The translations under genes and the position numbers were made by a program. This document shows, piece after piece, positions 34,936 through 44,044 of a stretch of DNA of 64,000 nt. The notes under the pieces were generated by a model. It saw nothing but the letters and a program-made list of their open reading frames with translations, was not told where the DNA came from and did no database searches. The stretch spans positions 45,132-109,131 of the forward strand of contig NZ_SDKD01000015.1 in NCBI RefSeq assembly GCF_004521915.1. Reading direction: 5' to 3'. The stretch's first letter is position 1. Every line of letters starts with the position of its first letter. Origin of the DNA: Brevibacillus migulae. Its GTDB lineage: Bacteria > Bacillota > Bacilli > Brevibacillales > Brevibacillaceae.

Positions 34936-36543
34936 ATGTTCAAGACCAAAGAAAAATCCTCTCTTTCCCTCCCGGTGAATCGCGAACAGGCGAATCACGG
35001 CTTGCTGATCACCGGTCTTCTTGTCGCCATGCTGTTTTCCGCCTTGGAAGGAACGATCGTCGGGACCGCCATGCCGCGGATCGTCGGGGAATTAGGCGGC
35101 TTGGGTGTGATGACATGGCTGACCACCGCTTATATGCTCAGTTCAACAGCAGTCGTGCCCATCGCAGGAAAGCTCGCCGATATGCTCGGCAGAAAATCGA
35201 TCTATGTAACCGGCCTGATCGTGTTTATGGTAGGATCTGCACTGTGCGGCATGGCCACCACCATGACCCAGCTAATTTATTACCGGGCACTCCAGGGTAT
35301 TGGCGGGGGGATCATGATGCCGATGGCGATGATTGTCATCGGTGATATTTTTACAGGTGCGCAGCGTGCCAAATGGCAGGGCGTGTTTGGCGCGATTTTC
35401 GGTCTCGCCTCACTCATCGGTCCGCAGGTGGGCGGCTGGATTGTGGATTCTGCCAACTGGCGCTGGGTCTTTTACATTAATCTCCCCGTCGGCATTCTAG
35501 CGACGGTTTTAATCAGCATCGGCCTCCATAATCATCGTCTGGAAGGCCCGATCCGGCTTGACCTTGGCGGGATGTTTACCATGATCATTGGCGTCGTCGC
35601 CTTGCTTCTGGCCCTCACCTTTGGTGGGAAGGACTTCGCTTGGGACTCATGGCAGATCCTCTCCTTGTTTGTGATCGCCGTTGTTGCTCTTGTTGCCTTT
35701 GTCCGGATCGAAAGGAAGACAGCGGAACCGATTTTTCCCATGTATTTATTCCAGAACCGGACATTTACGATGCTAAACGGTGTTGCTTTTCTCATGTCGA
35801 TTGGCATGTTTGGCGCCATAACGTTCATTCCATTTTTCATGCAAGGCATTATCGGCATGACTCCTTCCCAGTCCGGTACCATGATGCTGCCGATGATGGT
35901 CTCGATGATGATCGCCAGTGTCCTCGGCGGACGACTCGTGCGAAGCATTGGGGTACGCTCGCAAATCATCCTCGGCATGGCGCTGATGTCTGCCGGCTTC
36001 TACCTGCTTTCCACCATGACCATGGAAACGACCATGCTGGTTGCCATGAGTTTTTTGGCTGTCCTTGGCCTTGGGCTGGGGTTCGTCATGCCCGTCATTA
36101 CACTGGCGCTGCAGGAAAGCTTTCCAAAGGAGCAGCTGGGCGTCGTGACCTCCTCCAGCCAATTTTTCCGACAGATTGGCGGAACGTTTGGGATGACTGT
36201 GCTCGGGGCGATCATGAATCACCAATCCAGTGTACTTCTCGTGGACCAGCTCATCCCCTATCTCGAAAACCTGCCGCCGCAAGCGCATGATATGGTGGAT
36301 ACATTTGAAGATATGGTGACCCATAATCCCCAAGGACTGTACTCCATGCTGTTAAGCCCGGAAGCGCTCGCACAAATTCCACAGGAGATCCGCAGCTCAT
36401 TGCTTCCGATCCTGCAATCGACCTTGGTGACAGCCTTGCACAGCGTATTTTTGTATGGCTTGCTCTTTGTCGGCTTGGGCATCTTGCTCGCTTTTTTCGT
36501 AGGAAAAGTGACGATTTCGGACAAGCCTGCTGAGGAACAGTAA
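34936..36543 (+). CDS. EmrB/QacA-type MFS exporter (14-TMS)
   Basis: The 535-residue protein has about fourteen membrane helices and DHA2 signatures: ALEGTIVGTAMPRI in helix 1 (near 36-49) and GKLADMLGRKSIYVTG in loop 2-3. Such exporters extrude lipophilic drugs or antiseptics using the proton gradient. ATG 34936 follows AAAAGGGG. No TetR gene is adjacent. Element A3 begins 15 bases after the stop and no separate terminator is visible, so A3 may serve as the 3' end. Confidence 0.9.
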   Translation: MFKTKEKSSLSLPVNREQANHGLLITGLLVAMLFSALEGTIVGTAMPRIVGELGGLGVMTWLTTAYMLSSTAVVPIAGKLADMLGRKSIYVTGLIVFMVGSALCGMATTMTQLIYYRALQGIGGGIMMPMAMIVIGDIFTGAQRAKWQGVFGAIFGLASLIGPQVGGWIVDSANWRWVFYINLPVGILATVLISIGLHNHRLEGPIRLDLGGMFTMIIGVVALLLALTFGGKDFAWDSWQILSLFVIAVVALVAFVRIERKTAEPIFPMYLFQNRTFTMLNGVAFLMSIGMFGAITFIPFFMQGIIGMTPSQSGTMMLPMMVSMMIASVLGGRLVRSIGVRSQIILGMALMSAGFYLLSTMTMETTMLVAMSFLAVLGLGLGFVMPVITLALQESFPKEQLGVVTSSSQFFRQIGGTFGMTVLGAIMNHQSSVLLVDQLIPYLENLPPQAHDMVDTFEDMVTHNPQGLYSMLLSPEALAQIPQEIRSSLLPILQSTLVTALHSVFLYGLLFVGLGILLAFFVGKVTISDKPAEEQ

Positions 36544-36557
36544 GGAATACGTATGCT

Positions 36558-36803
36558 TATGCAAACATGGTGGTGGGGGAAGGGAAGAGAGGGCGGAGCT
36601 GCGTTCTTGCCACACCCGCGAAGGAGTCAGGACTGTCCGGTTCCGCTTCCAAAAACGGTACGTCACGCAAAAGTTTCGAGGAAGCCTATTCATGCTTAGA
36701 GATTGCGCGACAAGCGTGTACCGTTTTTGGAAGCTCCACCTCAGCAGGTGTGACAAAGACTCCGCTCGTCCCTCTCTTCCCTTCCTCACGTGGCGTTTGT
36801 ATA
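36558..36803 (+). repeat. interspersed hairpin element A, copy A3
   Basis: Ends TATGCAAAC (36558-36566) and GTTTGTATA (36795-36803) are inverted with one G-T pair. The inner stem is CTTCCAAAAACGGTAC with GTACCGTTTTTGGAAG, a third fully paired variant. The middle stem is TGCCACACC with GGTGTGACA. Confidence 0.9.
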
Positions 36804-36875
36804 AAAATCGAACGTATTAAAAGATTCAAAGCTGGATTGAGTGCGCTTCCTCTCCTCTTTCTCTTTTTTAAATTA

Positions 36876-37100
36876 GCTTCTGCTACGCAGGAGAGCATGT
36901 TTCGCAACGGAGCGCCTGCGGAGCCCGACCAAGCGGAGCAGTGAATCGCAGGTAAAAGGGCCGCAACCTGCCCTAGCTGCGCCAGCGTCTGCTACTTTTG
37001 CGGACCCCTGCGATTCATTGCGGAGCGGACAGTCTCCACTTACAGCAGGGCGTAGAATGAAGCGGAGTTGCGAAATATGCTCTCCTCACCGCAGTCCCTT
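36876..37100 (+). repeat. interspersed hairpin element B, copy B3
   Basis: The core at 36891-37084 is closed by GAGCATGTTTCGCAAC and GTTGCGAAATATGCTC. The inner stem pairs GCAGTGAATCGCAGG with CCTGCGATTCATTGC. The left flank AGCTTCTGCTACGC is shared with B5. It lies 73 bp downstream of A3. Confidence 0.88.
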
Positions 37101-37106
37101 TATAAA

Positions 37107-37152
37107 GTTAAAAAAGCTTGCAAAAACGAACCATGTCGTCTTGCAAGCTTTT
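37107..37152 (-). terminator. terminator of the cstA-ybdD operon
   Basis: AAAGCTTGCAA and TTGCAAGCTTT form the stem; the minus strand continues with a T-run. Confidence 0.85.
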
Positions 37153-37161
37153 GCACATTCT

Positions 37162-37374
37162 TTAACAGCAGCGCGACATCCCGCCACGCTCGTAGCGATC
37201 ATGGAGGGCACGCATATAGTACTCCCGCTCTGACAGGGGAAAAATACCTGGCGCAGCGTGGTTGGCATACCAATGCTTCAGATAGCGATCGTAGTCCGGC
37301 ATCCCGAAAATGAACTTGATGGTGGAAGATACTTTCCGTAGGGAGCGGCGAATCGTTCTCAGCTTGCGTCTCAT
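37162..37374 (-). CDS. ybdD: YbdD/YjiX-family small protein
   Basis: The 70-residue basic protein matches the YbdD/YjiX family that accompanies CstA-type transporters: FIFGMPDYDRYLKHW near 22-36, a PLSEREYYMRALHDRY segment near 46-61, and the C-terminal SRCC. Its start ATG overlaps the cstA stop (ATGA), so it is translationally coupled. The family's role is not established; it is thought to assist the transporter. Confidence 0.88.
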   Translation of the reverse strand: MRRKLRTIRRSLRKVSSTIKFIFGMPDYDRYLKHWYANHAAPGIFPLSEREYYMRALHDRYERGGMSRCC

Positions 37375-39467
37375 GCCACGCTGTGTCCCTTCGGATCGTA
37401 GTAATCATCGCCTTTGGATTGGACATACGGCGATTCATGCAATTCATACTGTTTGCCGCGCAAGATGTTGATCCACAGGCGGATGCCATCCGCGATAATC
37501 CCTACGGTGATGACGATAAAAATCGCGCATACGGCCGCATCGATCTGATCGTTGAGGATCATTTTTTCCGCTGCTTCCACGGATTTTACGCCATTGGGCA
37601 GCTTTCCTTCAGCGAGCGCTTTTTTGAAAGATTCCGCATGAGTCAGGAAGCTGATGGATGCTTTTTCATGGAACAGCTTTTGCCAAGCCGCATACAGGGT
37701 GGAGATGCTCAACCAGGCCATCGGCAGCAGGGTGACCCAGGCATAGCGGGCTTTCCCCATTTTGAAAATGATCGTCGTACCTACGGTGAAGGCGATCGCC
37801 GCCAACATCTGGTTCGCGATGCCAAAGAGCGGCCATAGCGTGTAAATGCCGCCGAGCGGGTCGTATACCCCTTGCAGCAGGAAGTACCCCCAGCCGAGGG
37901 TGACCAAGCCGGAGCCGATCAGGTTGCCAGGCAGCCAGTCGACTTGCTTCAATTTTGGATGGATGTTGCCCAGCATATCCTGGACCATGAAACGTCCGAC
38001 ACGCGTGCCTGCATCGACCGTGGTCAGGATGAAAACTGCTTCAAAGAGAATTGCAAAGTGATACCAGAAAGCCATGAGCGCCTTCCCGCCGAGAATATCC
38101 GCAAAGATGGTCGCCATCCCGATCGCCAATGACGGAGCACCTCCTGTACGTGAGAGGATGGTCTTCTCGCCGATGTCATTGGACAGCGTCGTGATCTGAT
38201 CTGGCGTGATCGTAAAGCCAAAGTCTGTCGTGATTTTCGCAGCCGCGGCGATCGCATCTGTCCCGATGACCGCTGCCGGCGAGTTAACCGCAAAATACAA
38301 GCCGGGTGTCAGCACGCACGCAGCGATCATGGCCATAATCGCAACGGCCGACTCCATCAGCATGCCGCCATAGCCGATGACCGTGGCATGCGATTCCTTG
38401 GCAATCAGCTTCGGTGTGGTGCCCGAGGAAATCAGCGCGTGGAATCCGGAAACCGCTCCGCAGGCGATCGTGATAAACAGGAACGGGAACAGATCTCCGG
38501 CAAATACAGGACCCGTACCGTCAATAAAGCGGGTCAATGCTGGCATTTGCAGCGGCGGCAGCGTAAAGATGATCCCTACCGCAAGCAGACCGATTGTTCC
38601 GATTTTCAAAAAGGAGCTGAGATAATCGCGCGGCGCCAATAGCAGCCATACAGGCAGCACCGAAGCGATAAAGCCATAGATGATCATCATCCAGGCCAGT
38701 GCAGGCTTGGAGAACGTAAAAGCCGGTCCCCAGGTAGGCGACGCAGCCACCACTTGTCCGAGATAAAGCGCAACAAACAGCAGGACCAATCCGATCAGGG
38801 AGCCCTCCATCACGCGCCCCGGCCGGATATAACGCATGTAGACGCCCATAAATAACGCGATTGGCAGCGTCATGGCAATCGTAAAGGTCCCCCACGGCGA
38901 ATCCGCCAGTGCGTTGACGACAACCATCGCAAGCACCGCGATCAAAATCAGCATAATGGCCAGAATGCCGATCAACGCCAACACGCCGCCGAATGGGCCG
39001 ATTTCTTCCTTGGCGATCTGTCCGAGACTTTTTCCGTTGCGTCGCATGGAGCCAAACAAAATGACAAAATCCTGGACCGCTCCGCCAAGTACGACCCCGA
39101 CGATAATCCAGATCGTTCCCGGCAAGTAGCCCATTTGCGCGGCCAAAGTCGGACCGACCAGCGGACCTGCTCCGGCAATGGCAGCAAAGTGATGGCCGAA
39201 CACCACCCATTTGTTGGTTGGAACGAAATCCTTTCCATCGTCGTTTACTTCCGCTGGTGTCGCACGGTTGTCATCCAACCCCAGGACTTTTTTGGCGATA
39301 AAACGGCTGTAAAAACGATAAGCAACCGCATAAGTACAAAAAGCCGCCGTCAACAGCCAAAAAGAGTTGACCGATTCCCCACGTGAAAGCGCCAGCATAC
39401 CGAAGCCCACGGCCCCTAAGGCTGCCACTGCGCCCCAGATCAATGCAGACAAAAACCACTTTTGCAT
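37371..39467 (-). CDS. cstA: CstA-family pyruvate/peptide transporter
   Basis: The 698-residue protein has about 16-18 membrane helices and CstA hallmarks: FVPTNKWVVFGHHFAAIAGAG followed by PLVGPTLAAQMGYLPG in the N-terminal third, and GTRVGRFMVQDMLG in the C-terminal half. E. coli homologues CstA and BtsT import pyruvate. ATG 39467 follows AAGGAGGAG. It lies downstream of a LytS/LytT-type system in the same direction and has a candidate CcpA site, which fits induction when preferred sugars run out. Confidence 0.93.
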   Translation of the reverse strand: MQKWFLSALIWGAVAALGAVGFGMLALSRGESVNSFWLLTAAFCTYAVAYRFYSRFIAKKVLGLDDNRATPAEVNDDGKDFVPTNKWVVFGHHFAAIAGAGPLVGPTLAAQMGYLPGTIWIIVGVVLGGAVQDFVILFGSMRRNGKSLGQIAKEEIGPFGGVLALIGILAIMLILIAVLAMVVVNALADSPWGTFTIAMTLPIALFMGVYMRYIRPGRVMEGSLIGLVLLFVALYLGQVVAASPTWGPAFTFSKPALAWMMIIYGFIASVLPVWLLLAPRDYLSSFLKIGTIGLLAVGIIFTLPPLQMPALTRFIDGTGPVFAGDLFPFLFITIACGAVSGFHALISSGTTPKLIAKESHATVIGYGGMLMESAVAIMAMIAACVLTPGLYFAVNSPAAVIGTDAIAAAAKITTDFGFTITPDQITTLSNDIGEKTILSRTGGAPSLAIGMATIFADILGGKALMAFWYHFAILFEAVFILTTVDAGTRVGRFMVQDMLGNIHPKLKQVDWLPGNLIGSGLVTLGWGYFLLQGVYDPLGGIYTLWPLFGIANQMLAAIAFTVGTTIIFKMGKARYAWVTLLPMAWLSISTLYAAWQKLFHEKASISFLTHAESFKKALAEGKLPNGVKSVEAAEKMILNDQIDAAVCAIFIVITVGIIADGIRLWINILRGKQYELHESPYVQSKGDDYYDPKGHSVA

Positions 39468-39606
39468 GTGAGAACTCCTCCTTCTGATAGAGTAGGGCAT
39501 GAAGATTTTACCCCATCCATAGAATAGCGAACGGATCAGCGCGCAAAAACGAGAATTGTCTGAACTGTAGAAAAATAAGCGCGAGCGGAAAAAATAGCGA
39601 CATGAA

Positions 39607-39620
39607 TGAAAGCGTTTACC
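39607..39620 (-). promoter_or_regulatory. candidate CcpA catabolite-response element before cstA
   Basis: On the minus strand GGTAAACGCTTTCA matches the cre consensus TGWAANCGNTNWCA at all but the first base. It overlaps the stop codon region of the response regulator gene, 140 bases before cstA. Confidence 0.6.
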
Positions 39621-40402
39621 TAAAATCCTAAACGGCGTTTTACTTCCTTCACTGCGGTACGGCTGACCGGAACTTCTGTTTTCTCGCGGTCCGCCATGAC
39701 AAGGTGAACCGCTCCCTTAAACCAGGGAACCAGCTCGGATGTTTTGGCCAGATTGACAATATAGGCCCGGTGTGTACGGAAAAACAGCTCTTCCGGCAGT
39801 CTTGCTTCCAGCTCCTGCAGGGTAAACGATGTCGCAAACTGCTCGTTTTCGGTGTAGATGGAGGCGTAGCGGCCTTCAAGGGTAGCGAATATGATGTCGC
39901 TCGGATCGATCAGCAGGATCTTTCCGTTTTTCTCGACCGGTATGCGCTTTGGCTGCTTCATCGTCAGTGCATTTTGCAAAAGAGCAGCCAATTTCTGCTC
40001 AATCGCTGATGGCTGGCTGTCTTCCCCATTTCGCTGCGCCATCCATTTGCGAATGCGGCATACCGTTTTCTCCAAACGATGAGTGCTGAACGGCTTCACG
40101 ATATAATCGACGGCTTCCGTTTCAAAGGCCCGCACTGCATGGATTTCATAGGCGCTCGCAAAGATGACCATCGGCGGCTTCTGCATGGTCTCCAGCAGCT
40201 CCTGGCCGACATTGACCCCGTCGAGATCATGCAGATGAATATCCAGGAAAACCGCATCGGGAGCGACGGCGGGGATCCGCTCCAGCGCTTCCTCCCCGCT
40301 TGCGGCCTCTCCGATCACCTCGACCTCAGCCATTTGTTCCAACAAATAGCGCAGCTCTGCGCGTGCCGGTCTCTCATCATCCACGATGAACACTTTCAGC
40401 AT
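39620..40402 (-). CDS. LytTR-family response regulator
   Basis: The 260-residue regulator has a receiver domain (phospho-acceptor Asp54 in VFLDIHLHDLDG, Lys near 103 in IVKPFS) and a C-terminal LytTR DNA-binding domain (FFRTHRAYIVNLAKTSELVPW near 205-225). Its start overlaps the kinase gene by 26 bases. With the LytS-like kinase and the downstream cstA gene it resembles BtsS/BtsR and PftA-controlling LytST, which respond to extracellular pyruvate. Confidence 0.92.
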   Translation of the reverse strand: MLKVFIVDDERPARAELRYLLEQMAEVEVIGEAASGEEALERIPAVAPDAVFLDIHLHDLDGVNVGQELLETMQKPPMVIFASAYEIHAVRAFETEAVDYIVKPFSTHRLEKTVCRIRKWMAQRNGEDSQPSAIEQKLAALLQNALTMKQPKRIPVEKNGKILLIDPSDIIFATLEGRYASIYTENEQFATSFTLQELEARLPEELFFRTHRAYIVNLAKTSELVPWFKGAVHLVMADREKTEVPVSRTAVKEVKRRLGF

Positions 40403-42104
40403 ATGGTTTCACTCCCAAAGGCAAGGTAATGGTGCAAACCGTTCCTTTTCCTTTTTCACTCTCGATCTGGATTCCGTACTCGGGACCGTAGATGGATTGC
40501 AGGCGCCCGCGAACATTGCTTAATCCGATCCCGGACAAGCGTCTTTTCTCATGACGGCCAGCACTAGGGCGTGTCACCGGCTCTTCTGCCATTCCGACGC
40601 CATTGTCGGCTACCACCAGCTCCAGGGTGCCCTGTTTTTTCTTTCTCGCCGTGATGCTCACCACGCCGCCTTCCCGTCTTGGCAATAATCCATGCTTGAT
40701 CGCATTTTCTACGAGCGGCTGCAGGATAAGACCGGGCACTACATATTTATCCACTTCCGGCTCGATGTCATATTCCACCCGCAAGCGATCGTCAAAGCGG
40801 GCGCGCTCAATCGACAAATATGCTTCCACATGCTGCAATTCCTCGGCCAGCGTGACATAACCTCCGCTGTCGTGCAGATTTTTGCGGAAGTATTCACCCA
40901 AATTAATCAGCAGCTCACGGGCTTGCTCGGGACGAAAACGGATAAACGATACAATCGTATTGATCGCATTGAACAGAAAGTGTGGGTTGATTTGCGCGTG
41001 GAGAGCCCTGATCTCGGCATCATGCAAAAGACGCGACTGCTTCTCCAGCTCCGCGATCTCGAGCTGCGTCGAGATCAGATTGCCCAGACCGCGTACCAGC
41101 TCCATGTCGACTGCGGACAGCTTGCGCGAGTGATCCTGGTACAGCTTCAATACACCGACGACTTCACGTTTGCGCATGAGCGGCACCAAGATGGCGCAGC
41201 GCAAAGGACAGGCCGGTTCATGACAGCCGATCTCTTCCTTTGTCTCGGCGATGAGCATTTCTTTCTTCTCCAGCACTTCTCGCGTCGCTTTTGTGATGAT
41301 ACTCTGCCCGGCGATATGGTGGGAGATTCCTGCCCCTACATGGGCCAATACCGTGTTGGTGTCGGTAATCGCTACAGCGGCCACCCGCGTCGTGCGTAGA
41401 ATCTCGCGTGCTACTCTTTCCGACGAGACATGATTCAGCCCCGAGCGCAGCAGAGAAATGGTTTTGTCAGCTACCTGGAGCGTACGCTGTGCTTGCAGGG
41501 CACCAATCCGCTCCTCTTCATGCTTCACCAGGCTGATAATAATCATGAATACCGCGATGCCGAGCGCATTGATCAGCGACATGGGGATGCTGATCACCTT
41601 CACCAGCTCCAGCGCCTGTTCATATGGCTTTGCAACGAGCAAAATAATGGACATCTGCAGCCACTCAGCTACAAATCCGACCAAGAGAGCGGTCCTCCAG
41701 CCAATCTCCTTGTTCCGGCGAAAATGATAGAACAGACCTGCGATGACACCTTCCAGAATCGTAGCAATGGCACAGGCCAGGTCGGTAAAACCGCCTAACG
41801 TATATCGGTGAACCCCTGCGATCAGCCCGGTGGCTCCTCCCACCCAGGGTCCTGCCAAAAGTCCAGCGACAACCGCTCCGATCACCCGCGAATTGGCGAT
41901 GGCGTCCAGGTAAGGGATCCCCATATACGTGCCCAAAATGGAGATCATCGAAAAAATGAGAACCATCAACGCCTGCTCTTTCAAAGATGCGCATTGATTC
42001 AAGATGCTGCGAAAAGCTTTCACCCGCGTCAGCAAAAAGGCAACCACAACCAGCAAGGCGGTCCGTTCCGCCAGTGCAATGAATACCGGATGAAACAGGC
42101 TCAC
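40377..42104 (-). CDS. LytS-family sensor kinase (5TM-GAF-HisKA type)
   Basis: The protein has a 5TM-LYT sensor region (about 10-195; NSRVIGAVVAGLLAGPWVGG is typical), a GAF domain (about 215-350) with the cysteine-rich stretch CHEPACPLRC, a His_kinase box with INPHFLFN (His377 counted from the in-frame ATG at 42110) and an ATPase domain with PLVENAIKHG. GTG 42104 is placed six bases after GGGGAGG; ATG 42110 abuts that site. The likely signal is extracellular pyruvate or a related carbon source, by analogy with BtsS and LytS. Confidence 0.9.
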   Translation of the reverse strand: MSLFHPVFIALAERTALLVVVAFLLTRVKAFRSILNQCASLKEQALMVLIFSMISILGTYMGIPYLDAIANSRVIGAVVAGLLAGPWVGGATGLIAGVHRYTLGGFTDLACAIATILEGVIAGLFYHFRRNKEIGWRTALLVGFVAEWLQMSIILLVAKPYEQALELVKVISIPMSLINALGIAVFMIIISLVKHEEERIGALQAQRTLQVADKTISLLRSGLNHVSSERVAREILRTTRVAAVAITDTNTVLAHVGAGISHHIAGQSIITKATREVLEKKEMLIAETKEEIGCHEPACPLRCAILVPLMRKREVVGVLKLYQDHSRKLSAVDMELVRGLGNLISTQLEIAELEKQSRLLHDAEIRALHAQINPHFLFNAINTIVSFIRFRPEQARELLINLGEYFRKNLHDSGGYVTLAEELQHVEAYLSIERARFDDRLRVEYDIEPEVDKYVVPGLILQPLVENAIKHGLLPRREGGVVSITARKKKQGTLELVVADNGVGMAEEPVTRPSAGRHEKRRLSGIGLSNVRGRLQSIYGPEYGIQIESEKGKGTVCTITLPLGVKPYAESVHRG

Positions 42105-42198
42105 ACCCATCCCTCCCCAGCATGAGTAGCAAGAATATTATGTATCTTTCTATTATCACTAGGGATAGTGCCAGCGGTCAAGAGATTCGGTATTGCGC

Positions 42199-42239
42199 AC
42201 ACCAAAAAGCCCCCGCCCAGTCTGGGGGAGGCTTGGTGT
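42199..42239 (-). terminator. hpd terminator
   Basis: The minus strand forms CACCAAGCCTCCCCC with GGGGGC-TTTTTGGTG, an extended GC-rich stem with a T-run. Confidence 0.8.
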
Positions 42240-42252
42240 ACATTCTCATCCA

Positions 42253-43341
42253 TTACAGATTGCCGCGATTTGCCTGCTCTCGCTCCAGCGCTTCGAACAA
42301 GGCTTTGAAGTTTCCATTCCCAAAGCCACGGGCCCCTTTACGCTGGATGATTTCCACAAACAGGGTCGGTCTATCGACGATCGGCTTGCTGAACAATTGA
42401 AGCAGATAGCCTTCATCATCACGGTCAACGAGAATGTGCAGCTTGCGCAATTCCTCGATGTCCTCGTCAATCGCCCCGATCCGCTCCTTCAAATCGTCAT
42501 AATAGGTTTCCGGTACCCGCAGAAAATCCACGCCATTTTCCCGCAGCTTGGCTACAGTCGTCACGATATCATTGGTCAAGAGGGCGATATGCTGGACACC
42601 CGGCCCCTGATAAAACTCGAGAAACTCCTGGATTTGCGATTTTCGTTTGCCTTCTGCCGGTTCGTTGATCGGGAATTTGATCCGTCCCGTCCCGCTTTGC
42701 ATCACCTTGGACATGAGCGCCGAGTATTCTGTGGAAATGTCATCATCGCTGAAATTTTGCGCAGAGGTAAAGCCCATCACTTTTTCATAGTAAGATACCC
42801 ACTCGTCCATGACTTCGACGTTGCCGACGATGTGGTCAATGCCAATCAGGCCTGTGCTTTCATGCTTGACCGGCGCCTCAAACGGTACGTAGCCTGGCAA
42901 AAACACACCCTTGTAGTCTTGCCGCTCAATGAAGGTGTGTATGTTATCCCCGTAGGTGCCGATGGCTGCTTTCTTCACAGAACCATGCTCATCACTGTAG
43001 ACGGCAGGCTCCATGATGGGAATAGCCCCCCGAGAGACCGCCTCCCGGTACGCCTGCTCACAGTCCTCTACCAGCATTGCCACGTCCTTTACCCCATCGC
43101 CATGTTTTTTCACGAATTCCGCGATTGGATTGTCTGGGGTCAACGCACCGCTGAGGACGAACGTCAGATGGTTTTGCTTCAATACATAGGATACCTTGTC
43201 ACGCGAGCCTGTTTCCAATCCGGCATAGGCGATTGCCTCAAAACCAAATGCGTTGACAAAGTAATGCATCGCTTGCTTGGCATTCCCTACATAAAACTCA
43301 ACATGATTCCAGTCCTTAATCGGAAAGAAATCGTTCCCCAT
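42253..43341 (-). CDS. hpd: 4-hydroxyphenylpyruvate dioxygenase
   Basis: HPPD (362 aa) converts 4-hydroxyphenylpyruvate to homogentisate in tyrosine degradation. It has two vicinal-oxygen-chelate domains. The ferrous iron ligands are visible: His in GIDHIVG (near 170), His in VQHIALL (near 250) and Glu in LFVEIIQRKGARGFGNGNFK (near 328). ATG 43341 follows TGGAGGGG; about 100 codons of upstream open frame are not supported. No other tyrosine-degradation gene is adjacent. Confidence 0.95.
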   Translation of the reverse strand: MGNDFFPIKDWNHVEFYVGNAKQAMHYFVNAFGFEAIAYAGLETGSRDKVSYVLKQNHLTFVLSGALTPDNPIAEFVKKHGDGVKDVAMLVEDCEQAYREAVSRGAIPIMEPAVYSDEHGSVKKAAIGTYGDNIHTFIERQDYKGVFLPGYVPFEAPVKHESTGLIGIDHIVGNVEVMDEWVSYYEKVMGFTSAQNFSDDDISTEYSALMSKVMQSGTGRIKFPINEPAEGKRKSQIQEFLEFYQGPGVQHIALLTNDIVTTVAKLRENGVDFLRVPETYYDDLKERIGAIDEDIEELRKLHILVDRDDEGYLLQLFSKPIVDRPTLFVEIIQRKGARGFGNGNFKALFEALEREQANRGNL

Positions 43342-43554
43342 AACCTTCCCCTCCAACGATTGAATTTTCCCACTTCTTACCACCGAGATTACTATGACAG
43401 CGCTTTCTTTCGCAAGAACACCGACCACCGCATAAGCGCTGTTCAACGTTAAAGCAATGGATCGACGTGGCAAAAAGCATGCATAATTTTCCTTTCCTGG
43501 AGAAAGATTATCTGGTGAAAGACATTCTACAGATGCGTGGGAGGTATTCGTTGG

Positions 43555-43944
43555 ATGTATCCCTATCACACGAATAATTTGGTCAGCGAAGTGCAGCGTC
43601 TTATCAATCAGCTCCAACAAAACGAACGGAATAATGCCAATACGCTGCGCAGTCTGGCAAGTCAATTGCAGAATCTGGCCGCTACAGAAACACAGGCCAC
43701 AGCCATGCTGCAGCAGCTCCAGTCCATGACCGCACAGCTGGCGACAGAAGCGGCTCGTACGGCGCAGACTGCGTATCCGTACACGACGACGACTCCTTCC
43801 AATTTTGAGCCCGTGCGTTCGAGCGTAAACGTAGGATCCACTTTGTCGTCAGCTTCTTCCGTGGGCGTCGGGGGGACCGCTTCTTCCTTGTTCGGCAGCG
43901 GTGTCTCCTCTACTTCTCCGCAATCTCCTTTTAACCAAACGTAA
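43555..43944 (+). CDS. hypothetical Gln/Ser/Thr-rich protein
   Basis: The 129-residue protein has an N-terminal heptad-rich helix (about 8-70, VSEVQRLINQLQQNERNNAN) likely to form a coiled coil, then a Ser/Thr/Pro/Gly-rich tail. It begins MYPYHTNN. There is no signal peptide or membrane helix. The composition resembles spore-coat-type proteins, but I recognise no family. GGGAGG lies ten bases before ATG 43555. Confidence 0.7.
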   Translation: MYPYHTNNLVSEVQRLINQLQQNERNNANTLRSLASQLQNLAATETQATAMLQQLQSMTAQLATEAARTAQTAYPYTTTTPSNFEPVRSSVNVGSTLSSASSVGVGGTASSLFGSGVSSTSPQSPFNQT

Positions 43945-43966
43945 TCAGATTGGTACGGCATATGCG

Positions 43967-44000
43967 GAAGCGCTCATCCAAGCGCTTCTTTTTCTTTTTT
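43967..44000 (+). terminator. terminator of the gene at 43555
   Basis: GAAGCGCT pairs with AGCGCTTC, followed by TTTTTCTTTTTT. Confidence 0.85.
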
Positions 44001-44044
44001 TCCAGTGCGAGTAGAATGGAGAGAGGAAAAAAGGAGGGCTTTTC

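Noticed and set aside
36397..36789. Antisense frames inside element A (also at 33452, 50694 and 63369) giving similar peptides starting MRKGREGR or a close variant
   Set aside because: The similarity follows from the conserved DNA of the hairpin. Frames run out of the repeats into unrelated sequence, lack consistent binding sites, and the changes between copies preserve base pairing rather than amino acids.
42193..43452. 419-codon plus-strand frame
   Set aside because: It is antisense to hpd.
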